Shown piece after piece: positions 49,032 through 58,485 of a DNA stretch of 64,000 nt. The DNA comes from Pseudonocardiaceae bacterium (lineage in GTDB: Bacteria; Actinomycetota; Actinomycetes; Mycobacteriales; Pseudonocardiaceae), in NCBI GenBank assembly GCA_009379845.1, contig WHSZ01000030.1, positions 1-64,000 of the forward strand, in the 5' to 3' direction. The notes below the pieces were generated by a model. That model searched no databases and had not been told where the DNA came from. It saw nothing but the letters and a program-made list of their open reading frames with translations. How positions within the stretch are numbered: position 1 is the first letter of the stretch; each line of letters opens with the position of its first letter. The translations under genes and the position numbers were made by a program.

Positions 49032-51707
49032 GTGGTGGGCGAGGTCACAAACGACCGACAAAACGAGCGGCACGTGCCGCTACCGGGCGAAACCGCTGGC
49101 CTTTTCGGCCACAGCGGCGAGCTGGCGCGGCTGCTCGTGGCGCACGACTGGACGGGGTTTCCGCTCGGCGCACCGGAACGGTGGCCGGAGAGCGTGCGTA
49201 ACGCGGTCGAGGTGTGCCTAGGTTCGCGATCGCCGATGGCGGTGTTGTGCGGGCCGGAGCTGGCGTTGATCTACAACGACGCCTACGTCTCGTTGCTCGG
49301 GCCGACACCGCCGGGCTCCTCGCTCGGAGAACCGTTCCGGCAGTGCTGGCCGGAAACCTGGCCCGCCGTGGGACATCTGCTCACCACCGCGTTCCAGCAG
49401 GGCGAATCGGGCTACTCCGAGGACCTGCGGCTGTACCTGGAGCGCGACGGCTTCCGCGAGGAGAGGTACCTGATCGCCTCGGTCGCCCCGCTGCGCGATG
49501 ACGCGGGAAACGTGGCCGGGTTGTTCTGCGGCCTGACCGAGAACACCAGGCGGGTGGTCGCGGAGCGGCGGTTGGCCACGCTCAGCTCGCTTGCCACGTC
49601 CCTCGGCACGGTTGGCGATCGTATCCGGATCTGTGCGGCGGCGACCGACGTGTTCGGCAAGAACCTCGCCGACCTGCCGTTCGGCGTGATCTACCTGCTC
49701 GACAACGATTGCCAGCCCCGTCCGACCAGCTCCTGGGGTGCCGCACCGGAACACGCCACCGAGCCGGACAGTTCCGGCTGGCCAGTGGCGCGGGCCCTGA
49801 CCGGTCGCGAGCCGATCACCGCGCACGACGGCGAGCACCGGGTCATCCTCCTCCCGCTGGCGTCCGGGCCCGACGCGCCGATCGGCGTGCTGGCCTGCGC
49901 GGTCAGCTCCCGGCAGCAGCTGACCGGCGACTACCAGGGCTTCTTCCGGCTCGTCGCGCAGCACCTCGGCACCGCGCTCGCCAGCGCGTGGGCCCCGGAA
50001 AGCGTTCCGCGGCCCGGCTCGGTGCCGACCACGGCGCCGGCAACGGAACGCGCGATCGTGCCGGGCTCGATGGGTTCCGACGAGACGTTCGGCGCTCGAG
50101 TGCTGGTCGCGGACGACGACGCGGACGCCCGCGAGTACCTGCGGCGGGAGCTCAGCCCGTATTGGGCGGTGGAGACCGTGCCGGACGGAAAGGCGGCACT
50201 GGCCTCGATCCACAAGAGCCCGCCGGAGCTAGTACTGGCCGACGTGTGGATGCCCGGACTGGACGGTTTCAAACTGCTCTCCACGTTGCGCGGCGCCGAG
50301 GCGACCGCAGACCTTCCGGTGATCCTGCTGTCCGCGCGCGGCAGCAAGGACGCCACCGTGGAGGGTCTCGAGGCCGGCGCGGACGACTACCTGGTGAAGC
50401 CGTTCACCGCGGCGGAACTGGTGGCCAGGGTGCGTACCCATCTGTCAACGCTGCGGCTTCGCCAGCGCTTGACCCACCGGCTGCGCGAGCTGGCCGATGC
50501 CAGCCACGCGTTGACGACCAGCCTGAACACCGAGGAGATCTGTCAGGTGGTCGCGGATCTGGTGGTCCCGGAACGCGCTTGGTGGTGCGTCATCTGGCTG
50601 GTTCGGGACGACGAGGATGGGCAGCCGCGGATCACCGGGCATTACGCCGTGCCGGAACCGGACAGCGAGGACGCCCGCCGGCTGCGATCCGTGGTGCGGC
50701 GGCACGGGGAGCTGGCTGCCCGGTTGCTCGGCGCGGACACCGTGCTGTACTCAGGTAGTTCCGCACCGACAACCGAGCCGTGGCCGGGGGAGCTGTTGCC
50801 GCTTCGGGACGGCGAGACGGCCACCCTGCCGATGATGGCGCGGCGGCGACTTGTTGGCGCGATCACCTTCGGCGCGCCCCGGCTACCGGATCGGGACAGC
50901 CCGGACGGTGCTTATCTCAGGGAGCTCGCCAAGCGGGCGGCGCTGGCGTTCGACAACGCGGCGCTCTACGAGGCGGAGCAGCGGATCACGCTGGGCCTGC
51001 AGCGGTCCCTGTTGCCAGCCCGGCTGCCGAGCGTGCCGGGGTTGCGGTTCGCGGCCCGTTACCTGCCGGGCGAGCGTGGTGCCAGGGTCGGTGGGGACTG
51101 GTACGACACCGTCGATTTGCCGGATCAGCGCGTCGGGCTGTCGGTCGGCGATGTGGTCGGTCAGGGCATCGCCGCCGCGGCCAGCATGGGGCAGCTTCGT
51201 ACCGCGTTGCGCAGCTACGCGGTCGAGGATGGGCACCCGGTGCACGTGCTCGGCAAGGTGGACGCGTTCCTGCAGCAGGCCGGTGACACCGCGTTCGCGA
51301 CGTGCCTGTACGGCGCCTACGACCCGGCGAGCGGGCGGCTCTGGCTGGCCAACGCCGGTCACCTCACGCCGTGGTTGCTGATTCCGGGCCAGCCGCCGAC
51401 GGGCGTGGAGATCGGTGCCGGGGTGCCGCTCGGCGGGGCGTCGGCCCTGCTGGACGGCAGCACGCGCGGTTCGCCGTTCGCCAGTTGCGAGCTGACTCTG
51501 CCGCCGGGCGGGGCGCTGCTGCTGCACACCGACGGGTTGGTGGAGGCGCACCGGCGTGACCTCGACGAGGAGCTGGCCCGGTTGCGCACCGCGCTGGATC
51601 AGCGGTTCAGCTCTCCGGACGACGTGTGCGACCAGGTGCTGAGCGCCATGGCCGTGGACGAGTACGGCAACGACGACACCACCCTGCTCGTGCTGATGCG
51701 GGAGTAG
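49032..51707 (+). CDS. Multidomain regulator: PAS/GAF - REC - GAF - SpoIIE (PP2C) phosphatase
   Basis: REC: VLVADDDADAREYLRREL...LVLADVWMPGLDGF...DDYLVKPF; SpoIIE: LPARLPSVPGLRFAARYLPGERGARVGGDWYD...LSVGDVVGQGIAAAASM. Confidence 0.88.
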   Translation: MVGEVTNDRQNERHVPLPGETAGLFGHSGELARLLVAHDWTGFPLGAPERWPESVRNAVEVCLGSRSPMAVLCGPELALIYNDAYVSLLGPTPPGSSLGEPFRQCWPETWPAVGHLLTTAFQQGESGYSEDLRLYLERDGFREERYLIASVAPLRDDAGNVAGLFCGLTENTRRVVAERRLATLSSLATSLGTVGDRIRICAAATDVFGKNLADLPFGVIYLLDNDCQPRPTSSWGAAPEHATEPDSSGWPVARALTGREPITAHDGEHRVILLPLASGPDAPIGVLACAVSSRQQLTGDYQGFFRLVAQHLGTALASAWAPESVPRPGSVPTTAPATERAIVPGSMGSDETFGARVLVADDDADAREYLRRELSPYWAVETVPDGKAALASIHKSPPELVLADVWMPGLDGFKLLSTLRGAEATADLPVILLSARGSKDATVEGLEAGADDYLVKPFTAAELVARVRTHLSTLRLRQRLTHRLRELADASHALTTSLNTEEICQVVADLVVPERAWWCVIWLVRDDEDGQPRITGHYAVPEPDSEDARRLRSVVRRHGELAARLLGADTVLYSGSSAPTTEPWPGELLPLRDGETATLPMMARRRLVGAITFGAPRLPDRDSPDGAYLRELAKRAALAFDNAALYEAEQRITLGLQRSLLPARLPSVPGLRFAARYLPGERGARVGGDWYDTVDLPDQRVGLSVGDVVGQGIAAAASMGQLRTALRSYAVEDGHPVHVLGKVDAFLQQAGDTAFATCLYGAYDPASGRLWLANAGHLTPWLLIPGQPPTGVEIGAGVPLGGASALLDGSTRGSPFASCELTLPPGGALLLHTDGLVEAHRRDLDEELARLRTALDQRFSSPDDVCDQVLSAMAVDEYGNDDTTLLVLMRE

Positions 51708-51828
51708 GCGCCCGCCCGCAGGGGCATTGTCCTGCGGCCGGGCGAGGCGGCAAGCTGGTGCGCAACTCGCACGCTTCACCGGCGACGTGACGCTGGCGCG
51801 GTGCCGGCCGGCGCGGAAAGGGACCTTG

Positions 51829-53436
51829 ATGGCGATCGTCGAGGATCGGGTGGGTGTCCAGCACGCTCGGCTGCACGGTGTCGAGCAGCTACCTTCGCGG
51901 ATCACCCAGCGCCTTCTCAGCACGCTGGCCGGGCACGTGGTGTCGTCCACCCCGCGGGCCGCGACGACCACGGCGGTGTACACCGGTGGCTCGCTTGCCG
52001 ACATGCCGCAATCCGCGACGGACGACGTGGCGCACGCCGTGCGGGTGGCGCGCGGCGTGCAGCCAGGCTGGGCCGGCACCGATATCGGCGAACGTGTCCA
52101 GGTGTTGCGGCGGTTCCACGACCTGTTGCTCGAGCACCAGGACACCGTCGTCGATCTCATTCAGGCGGAAACCGGCAAGGCCAGGCGGCATGCCTTCGAC
52201 GAGTGCCTGGAACCCGCGTTGACCACCGGTTACTACCTCCGCAAGGGGGCGAAGGCGCTGCGCTCGCGTCGCCTCGAGGGCATGATGCCCTTCCTGGTCG
52301 GCGCCCGGCAGCACCGGCAACCCAAAGGCGTGGTCGGCATCATCTCGCCGTGGAACTACCCGTTCGCGCTCGCCATCTCCGATGTGGTGCCGGCCCTGCT
52401 TGCCGGCAACGCGGTGGTGCTCAAACCGGATACCCAGACCTCGCTGAGCCCGCTGTTCGGCGTCGAGCTGCTGCGCAGGGCCGGGGTACCCGAGGGCGTG
52501 GTGCAGGTCGTGCTCGGCGAGGGCCCGGTGGTGGGCACCTCGGTGGTGGAGAACGTGGACTACGTGTGCTTCACCGGATCCACCCGGACCGGCAGGGACG
52601 TCGCCCAGCGCGCCGGCGCGCGGCTGATCGGCTGCTCCCTCGAGCTCGGTGGGAAGAACCCGATGCTGGTGCTTGACGACGCCGACCTGGATCGCGCGGC
52701 CCGTGCGGCGGTATCCGCGTGTTTCACCAACGCCGGCCAGGTGTGCCTCTGCGCCGAGCGGTTGTACGTGCACGAGAGCGTGCGCGCGGCGTTCCTCGAT
52801 CGGTTCCTGGCCCGGATCGGCAAGCTGCGGCTCGCCGCGAGCTACGAGTACGACGCGGATATCGGTTCGCTGACCTCCGCGCGCCAGCTGCAGGCGGTCA
52901 GCCGGTTCGTGGATGACGCGAAGTCGAAGGGCGCCACGGTGCTCACCGGTGGGCGAGCACGGCCGGACATCGGGCCGTACTTCTACGAGCCGACCGTCCT
53001 AACTGGAGTCACCAAGAACATGGCCTGCTTCGCCGAGGAGACGTTCGGCCCGGTGGTGGCGGTGTACTCGTTCACATCGGACGACGACGCGCTGGCCATG
53101 GCGAACGCGAGCGAGTACGGCTTGAACGGCTGCGTGTTCACCCGGGACGTGCGGCGGGGGCGCCACGTCGGGTCCCGGCTGCGGGTGGGTTCGGTGAATA
53201 TCAATGACGGGTTCGCCGCCGCGTACGGCAGCACCGACGCGCCGATGGGCGGCATGGGCAGTTCGGGGCTCGGCCGCCGGCACGGCGTTGAGGGGATCCA
53301 GAAGTACACCGAGACGCAAGCCATCGCGACGCAGCGGGCCGGACTGTTCCCGCCGCCTCGCTGGATGCCGTACCGCCCGTTCGCGCGAGCCGTCACCGCG
53401 ACGCTGCGTGGCCTGCGCAAGGCCGGAATCCGCTAG
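51829..53436 (+). CDS. Succinate-semialdehyde dehydrogenase-like aldehyde dehydrogenase
   Basis: VVGIISPWNYPFALAISDVVPALLAGNAVVLKPD, FTGSTRTGRDVAQ, LELGGKNPMLVLDDADLD, NAGQVCLCAERLYV. Confidence 0.9.
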   Translation: MAIVEDRVGVQHARLHGVEQLPSRITQRLLSTLAGHVVSSTPRAATTTAVYTGGSLADMPQSATDDVAHAVRVARGVQPGWAGTDIGERVQVLRRFHDLLLEHQDTVVDLIQAETGKARRHAFDECLEPALTTGYYLRKGAKALRSRRLEGMMPFLVGARQHRQPKGVVGIISPWNYPFALAISDVVPALLAGNAVVLKPDTQTSLSPLFGVELLRRAGVPEGVVQVVLGEGPVVGTSVVENVDYVCFTGSTRTGRDVAQRAGARLIGCSLELGGKNPMLVLDDADLDRAARAAVSACFTNAGQVCLCAERLYVHESVRAAFLDRFLARIGKLRLAASYEYDADIGSLTSARQLQAVSRFVDDAKSKGATVLTGGRARPDIGPYFYEPTVLTGVTKNMACFAEETFGPVVAVYSFTSDDDALAMANASEYGLNGCVFTRDVRRGRHVGSRLRVGSVNINDGFAAAYGSTDAPMGGMGSSGLGRRHGVEGIQKYTETQAIATQRAGLFPPPRWMPYRPFARAVTATLRGLRKAGIR

Positions 53437-54257
53437 CGGTCCTCCGCCAGCTTCTTCGGTAGTTCCGGCCAGCGGCCAGGGCGGACGGTGGCGAGATCAC
53501 GGGCGAGTTCGGCCCACTGCCGGGGAGCTACCTCGCGGACCGGGGTATGCGGGGTGATCCCGGCGGCCTCCAGCGACCGGTGCGGGGGCCTGCCGCCCAG
53601 CACGGTTTTGAGCAGGCTTCCGGCGCGCAGCCCCGGCTGCCGGTACGCCGAGGCCAGCAGCAGCCAGAGTGCCTTGTGGGTGGCTCCAGTCATTCCTGGC
53701 ACGCGCCGGATCGTCAGATGCGCCGCGTCCACGCTCGGTGCCGGCGTGAAGGCCGACGCGGGCACCCGCCGGTGTACCCGGATGCGGTACCGCGCGTTCC
53801 ACCACGCCATTTCCAGGTCTCGCGGGATGCGGGTGGTCACGCGTTTCGCCAACCCCCATTCCACGATGATGTCCGCCCCGCAAAGCGGTCGCCGTGCCGG
53901 GTCGAGCATGCGCCGCAGCAGCGGGCTGGACACCGCGAATGGGATGCTCGCGACGACCGTGAAATTCCTGCGTGGCAAGGGAAACAGTCGTGCGTCGGCG
54001 TGCCGGATACGCACCGTGTCGCGGCACTGGAATCGGCGTCGCAGGCGCCGGACGAAGTGCTCGTCACGTTCCACCGCGAGCACGGTGGCGCCGGTATCGG
54101 CGAGTGGTTCGGTGATCGCGCCGAAACCGGCGCCGAACTCCACGACGAGATCGCCGGAGCCGACGCCGGACGCGCGAACGAGTTCGTTCGCGACGCGAGC
54201 GTTGGACAGAAAATGCACGCCGGACGGGTTCGGCGTGCACGAAACGGACTTGGGCAT
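53433..54257 (-). CDS. 23S rRNA (adenine-N6)-methyltransferase, Erm family
   Basis: VSCTPNPSGVHFLSNARVANELVRASGVGSGDLVVEFGAGFGAITEPLADTGATVLAVERDEHFVRRLRRRF; VASIPFAVSSPLLRRML. Confidence 0.88.
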   Translation of the reverse strand: MPKSVSCTPNPSGVHFLSNARVANELVRASGVGSGDLVVEFGAGFGAITEPLADTGATVLAVERDEHFVRRLRRRFQCRDTVRIRHADARLFPLPRRNFTVVASIPFAVSSPLLRRMLDPARRPLCGADIIVEWGLAKRVTTRIPRDLEMAWWNARYRIRVHRRVPASAFTPAPSVDAAHLTIRRVPGMTGATHKALWLLLASAYRQPGLRAGSLLKTVLGGRPPHRSLEAAGITPHTPVREVAPRQWAELARDLATVRPGRWPELPKKLAEDR

Positions 54258-54374
54258 GCGTGTGCTCCGGAAAAGCCGCTGGAAAGGGAAAGAAGTCGCG
54301 AGACACAGCGGCGCACGCCGAGCGCGGAGAGGCTCAGCGTGTCTGGAGCGGAAGGTGTCCGGCTACCGCTGTGT

Positions 54375-54413
54375 TCAGCGTGTGCGGAGCCGGATCGAGT
54401 GCAATGAACCCAT
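54375..54413 (-). promoter_or_regulatory. Candidate macrolide-responsive leader peptide ORF, MGSLHSIRLRTR*
   Basis: 12-codon ORF about 117 nt upstream of erm on the same strand; R-L-R arrest-like motif; flanked by inverted and direct repeats. Confidence 0.5.
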
Positions 54414-54500
54414 GCGTGCAACGGTAGCCGTGCCCGCAATCGAATTCTGAGCGGACGCCCCGGAACGCCGACCACACACGCGATGTGGTGATGTTGCGGC

Positions 54501-55229
54501 GTGGAACGGGCGAGTGATCTCTGGGAGCGCATCGTCGAGGGCCAGCCACAGCCCCCGCTGGCGGTAGCGCTGGTGACCTGCGGGGTGGCGTTGCTGATCG
54601 TGCTGTCCGGCGGTCCGTGGCGGCTGGCCAGGGGCGTGGTCACGATCGTGCACGAGGCGGGGCATGCGTTGATCGCCGTGCTGGTCGGGCGCAGGCTGAG
54701 CGGTATCCGGCTACATTCTGACACCTCGGGCGTCACGGTGTCCAAGGGCAAGACGACCGGGCCGGGCATGGTGGCCACCGCGTTCGCCGGTTACCCGGCG
54801 CCGTCCCTGCTCGGTCTCGGCTTCGCCGGGCTGCTCGGTGGCGGCCGGATCGCCGCGCTGCTCACGGTGTGCGCGGTGCTGCTGCTGGCCGTGCTGATCA
54901 TGGTGCGGAACGCCTACGGCGTGCTGTCCGTGCTGGCCACCGGCGCGGTGCTGGTCGGCGTCGCCTGGCTGGCGAGCGCCCCGGTGCAGGCCGCTTTCGC
55001 GTACCTGATCACCTGGCTGCTGCTGTTCGCGGGGCTGCGGCCGGTGATCGAGCTGCAGCAGAAGCGCAGGCGCGGGCGAGCCCCGCACTCCGATGCCGAC
55101 CAGCTCGCCGGGCTGACCGGCATACCGGGCGTCCTCTGGGTGCTGATCTTCGGGGTGGCGGCGCTCACCTGCGTGGTGCTCGGCGGTGCCACGTTGCTGG
55201 CGGAGGTCCTCAGCGAGCTGCCTGGCTAG
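54501..55229 (+). CDS. M50 family metallopeptidase-like membrane protein
   Basis: VVTIVHEAGHALIAVLVGRRLSGIRLH (HEAGH zinc motif) and several TM segments. Confidence 0.85.
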   Translation: MERASDLWERIVEGQPQPPLAVALVTCGVALLIVLSGGPWRLARGVVTIVHEAGHALIAVLVGRRLSGIRLHSDTSGVTVSKGKTTGPGMVATAFAGYPAPSLLGLGFAGLLGGGRIAALLTVCAVLLLAVLIMVRNAYGVLSVLATGAVLVGVAWLASAPVQAAFAYLITWLLLFAGLRPVIELQQKRRRGRAPHSDADQLAGLTGIPGVLWVLIFGVAALTCVVLGGATLLAEVLSELPG

Positions 55230-55301
55230 CGCTCGCGCGCCGTATGGGTACCCTCTCCGGCCAAATCCGCCTCGCCACACAACCGTTGGGAGCGATTCGC
55301 G

Positions 55302-56009
55302 ATGTCGGTGCTGGCGCCGATCCTGTTCTTTGTGCTGTTCGCGGCAATCATCGGTGGAACGATCTGGCTGTGGTTGCGCCCTGGGAGAAAGAACCGTCAG
55401 TGGCGGGACCCGGCGACCGGGCAGGAGCTGGCTTCGCTGGCAGCCGAACAAGGGTGGAGCTATACGCCGGAACGCAAGGACTACCTTCAGCGGTACGGCG
55501 ACAGGTACCCGTTCCACAGAGCGGCCGGAGTCGGCGAGCCGGCGCTCGACGTGGTGACCGGAACGCATCGAGGCAGGGAGTTCGCGTGCTTCCAGTTCCT
55601 GTTCCCCCGGCCGGCCCGGCCGACGGAAGGCCCGGCGCAGCGTACCTACTTCCGTGTTTTCAGCGTGTCGCTTCGCGCATCAGCACCCAAGTTGATACTT
55701 CGCGGAGCGCACCTGGACCCGCTCTGGATGCGCGGCTTCACGACCGGCGACCGAGCATTCGACAAGTCGTTCGTGGTGGGCGCCGGCGACAATCAGTTCG
55801 CGCACCGGATATTGACCGAGCCGGTGAAGCAGTGGTTGTACGCGAACCCGCCGCTGGCCGGGGTGGCCAACGGCTCGCTGCAGTTCGCCGGCCACGAACT
55901 GCTCGGCTGGTACAAGGAAAAGGACGGGTTCGACGTGCGACTCGTCGAACCCGTCCTCGACTACCTCTGTGACTTCCTTGACCGGCTGCCTGCCGACGCG
56001 TTGCGCTGA
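55302..56009 (+). CDS. Hypothetical protein with N-terminal TM helix
   Basis: LAPILFFVLFAAIIGGTIWLWL then a soluble domain. Confidence 0.65.
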   Translation: MSVLAPILFFVLFAAIIGGTIWLWLRPGRKNRQWRDPATGQELASLAAEQGWSYTPERKDYLQRYGDRYPFHRAAGVGEPALDVVTGTHRGREFACFQFLFPRPARPTEGPAQRTYFRVFSVSLRASAPKLILRGAHLDPLWMRGFTTGDRAFDKSFVVGAGDNQFAHRILTEPVKQWLYANPPLAGVANGSLQFAGHELLGWYKEKDGFDVRLVEPVLDYLCDFLDRLPADALR

Positions 56010-56014
56010 GAACG

Positions 56015-56533
56015 CTACTGAGCCGGCCCGCCCGCGCCGGCCGGTTCGGCCTCGGCCGGCCGCACGGTCCGGACGAACTCCTGGAAGTCGCCGAACACGT
56101 CTTCCAGTTGCGTCGGCTTGCAGGTCAGGATCAGCTCGATGACCGCACGCTTGGAGGGATCATCGATGTCGTGCATCGAGACGTGCACCTGGCACTGAAC
56201 GAGCGGCAGCGGGCGATTGTCCACAGTGGCCATGATGTCCAGCACCTGGGTGATGCCGGGTGCGCCCTCCGAGCCGACGTCGGTGCGTTGCCGGACCTGC
56301 ACGGTGCCGGTCTCGTCTTCCAAGCGCCGCACCGACTCGTCCGCGATGGCCTCCATGGACAGCTCCGGGTCCCTGAACTGGCCGGCGATCGTGATGTTCG
56401 GGGTGAAACCATCGGCCGAACCCGGATGTAGTGCGACGAACGCGACGCCGGACGCCCCGACCTCGTCCGGCGGTGCCGCCTGCCATCCGTCGGGCAGCGA
56501 GAACGTAATGCGGATGGGGAGGTGGGAAACCAT
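56015..56533 (-). CDS. LpqN/DUF1795-like (MOG1/PsbP-fold-like) cytosolic protein
   Basis: IRITFSLPDGWQAAPPDE...PNITIAGQF...; downstream of the T7SS-like effector gene; no signal peptide. Confidence 0.5.
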   Translation of the reverse strand: MVSHLPIRITFSLPDGWQAAPPDEVGASGVAFVALHPGSADGFTPNITIAGQFRDPELSMEAIADESVRRLEDETGTVQVRQRTDVGSEGAPGITQVLDIMATVDNRPLPLVQCQVHVSMHDIDDPSKRAVIELILTCKPTQLEDVFGDFQEFVRTVRPAEAEPAGAGGPAQ

Positions 56534-56569
56534 GGTGCGTGCTCCAACCGTGGGTTGTTGCGGGAACGG

Positions 56570-57931
56570 TCAATCGAACGGGTTGATCTTGCTGGCCGCA
56601 TCGCCGACGGTGTCCCCGATCTCCTGCGGGTCGATGGTGACCTCGCCGCCGAGCTTGGCGCCGACCCCGAGCCCGATCCCGGCCTCCGCGCCGATCTTCC
56701 ACTCGCCGTCCTCGTTCTGGCCGAGCGTGGCGTTGGCCTCCGCGCCGGCACCGGCCCAGGCTTCGCCCGTGACACCGGCGCCGACACCGCCGACATCACC
56801 GTGCACGTCGCCCACGGCTTTGGCGCCAGCGAACGCGTTCGCGCCGACGTTGACACCCTTCGGACCGATGGAACCTTCGGCCCCGGCTTCGGCGCCAACG
56901 TACCCCCTCGCCGACCCGCCGACTTCGGCGATCCCATAGTGCGCCGAGCCGCGTGCCGAGGCATCGAGGAGGTAGGCGCCGGCCTTGGCCTGCCCGAACG
57001 CACCGTCCCGGCCGATGCCCGCCGAGGCGCCGGCGTCCGCGGACAGCGCCTTGACTTCCGCCGATCCGGCGACGGTGACATCACCGAGCTGGGTGGCACC
57101 CTTGGCGTCCGCCTTGAACAAGCTCGCCTCCGCCTTCGCGCCGACCAGCGTGGCCCTGATCTCCGGCGATTTCTTCCCGAACTCCTCGCCCCACTGCCCG
57201 TACTTGGCGAACCGGTTGCCACCTTCGCCCTGCCGGTAGTTTTCCTGCTGCCGCTTTGCCTTATCCGCCCACGACTCGGCCTCCGTGAGGTCCCGCGCGA
57301 CCTTCTGCGGGCCCTTCTGGTCAACGTGGTCGGCCGGCCCGGAAAGCCAGCCAGGAGCGCCCTTGCCCTTGCCGCCCTGATCGTCGATCGAGGAGGCACT
57401 CGTGTTGCCCGCGTCCTCGAGCTGTTTGCGGGCACGCTCCAGGACCTCCTGGGCCTGCTGCCGGAGCTTGGCGCCGGGATCGGTGAATTCGCCGCCGATG
57501 GGCTCCGCCCCGCCCGGCGTCCCCGGCGGCGCGGACGGGTCCATACCTGGATTGAACGAACCGCCGTTCGCCTCGAAGTCGGCTGCTGCCTTCTTGGTCG
57601 CCTGCTCGCCCCGCTCCCACAGGTCGATCGCCTCGCTGGCTTGCCCCTGCGCCCAGCTCAGCGTGGACGAGTGGTCGTCAAGGGTTTTCGCCACCGAATC
57701 CATGGCGTCGTGCCCGAGCTCCCAGTTCTTCTTCTCCGGCGAGAACTTGTCCCAGAACGCGCTGCTGGCCTGTCCTTCCCAGGTCGGGATCCGGATGTTG
57801 CCGAGATCGTCGGCCACGCCTTGCATGATCTTGGCTTTGCCGCGCAGGTCGTCCGCGGAGCTGGTGACGGCTCCCGGATCGCCAGGGATGAGTTCCTTGG
57901 GGTCCTTGGTCTGGCCGAGTTCTGCCATCAC
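56570..57931 (-). CDS. Putative type VII-secreted protein with Ala/Gly-rich C-terminal repeats
   Basis: N-terminal LGQTKDPKELIPGDPGAVTSSADDLRGKAKIMQGVADDLGNIRIPTWEGQASSAFWDKF (WxG-like); C-terminal repeated GAEAxAxAG-type segments. Confidence 0.7.
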   Translation of the reverse strand: MMAELGQTKDPKELIPGDPGAVTSSADDLRGKAKIMQGVADDLGNIRIPTWEGQASSAFWDKFSPEKKNWELGHDAMDSVAKTLDDHSSTLSWAQGQASEAIDLWERGEQATKKAAADFEANGGSFNPGMDPSAPPGTPGGAEPIGGEFTDPGAKLRQQAQEVLERARKQLEDAGNTSASSIDDQGGKGKGAPGWLSGPADHVDQKGPQKVARDLTEAESWADKAKRQQENYRQGEGGNRFAKYGQWGEEFGKKSPEIRATLVGAKAEASLFKADAKGATQLGDVTVAGSAEVKALSADAGASAGIGRDGAFGQAKAGAYLLDASARGSAHYGIAEVGGSARGYVGAEAGAEGSIGPKGVNVGANAFAGAKAVGDVHGDVGGVGAGVTGEAWAGAGAEANATLGQNEDGEWKIGAEAGIGLGVGAKLGGEVTIDPQEIGDTVGDAASKINPFD

Positions 57932-58290
57932 GGGGCTCCCTGCGGGGCCGGCGACGGGCCAGGGCTGGGGGAGGGCTGCGGAGCCCCGCCGCCCCCATCA
58001 CCCTGGAACTTCGACTTCTCCTGTTGCTCCCGCTCGTCGTAGGTGCCCGCGGCACCTTCCAAGGTCTCGCCGGCCGAGGCGGAGCGCTGCTGCAAGATCT
58101 TCTTGGCGAGCTCCCACGTGGTACAGAAGTTGGTGAGTGCCGTCGTCACCTTGTCGTGCCCGTACGTGTCGCCCTTCTTCGGGACCTGTTCCAAATTCGT
58201 GTCATCCGCCGTCCCCATCGCATCCGCGATGCTTTTGGCTGCCGAACGGAGCTCGTCGGTTTCTACGTGGGTGCCAGTCATGCCCATCAT
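57928..58290 (-). CDS. Small WXG100-like helical partner protein with Pro-rich tail
   Basis: 120 aa, predicted helical (DELRSAAKSIADAMG...FCTTWELAKKILQQRSASAGETLEGAAGTYDERE), overlapping the downstream effector gene. Confidence 0.6.
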   Translation of the reverse strand: MMGMTGTHVETDELRSAAKSIADAMGTADDTNLEQVPKKGDTYGHDKVTTALTNFCTTWELAKKILQQRSASAGETLEGAAGTYDEREQQEKSKFQGDGGGGAPQPSPSPGPSPAPQGAP

Positions 58291-58485
58291 CCGTCGTGGC
58301 TGTCAGGTGGATTCTTCGGACCGGCCGATGCGACATGGAGGTCTCCGTGGACCTCCCCCCAGACGGCCAGCGACCTTTCGCCGCGGCCGGGATCCGCATC
58401 GACTTGACGGAGAATGTTAAACGATTAACGCAACCCCTGCATCCGTCCGGGGGAGTACTTCTCGCTTGCCACCGCATCCGTCCCG

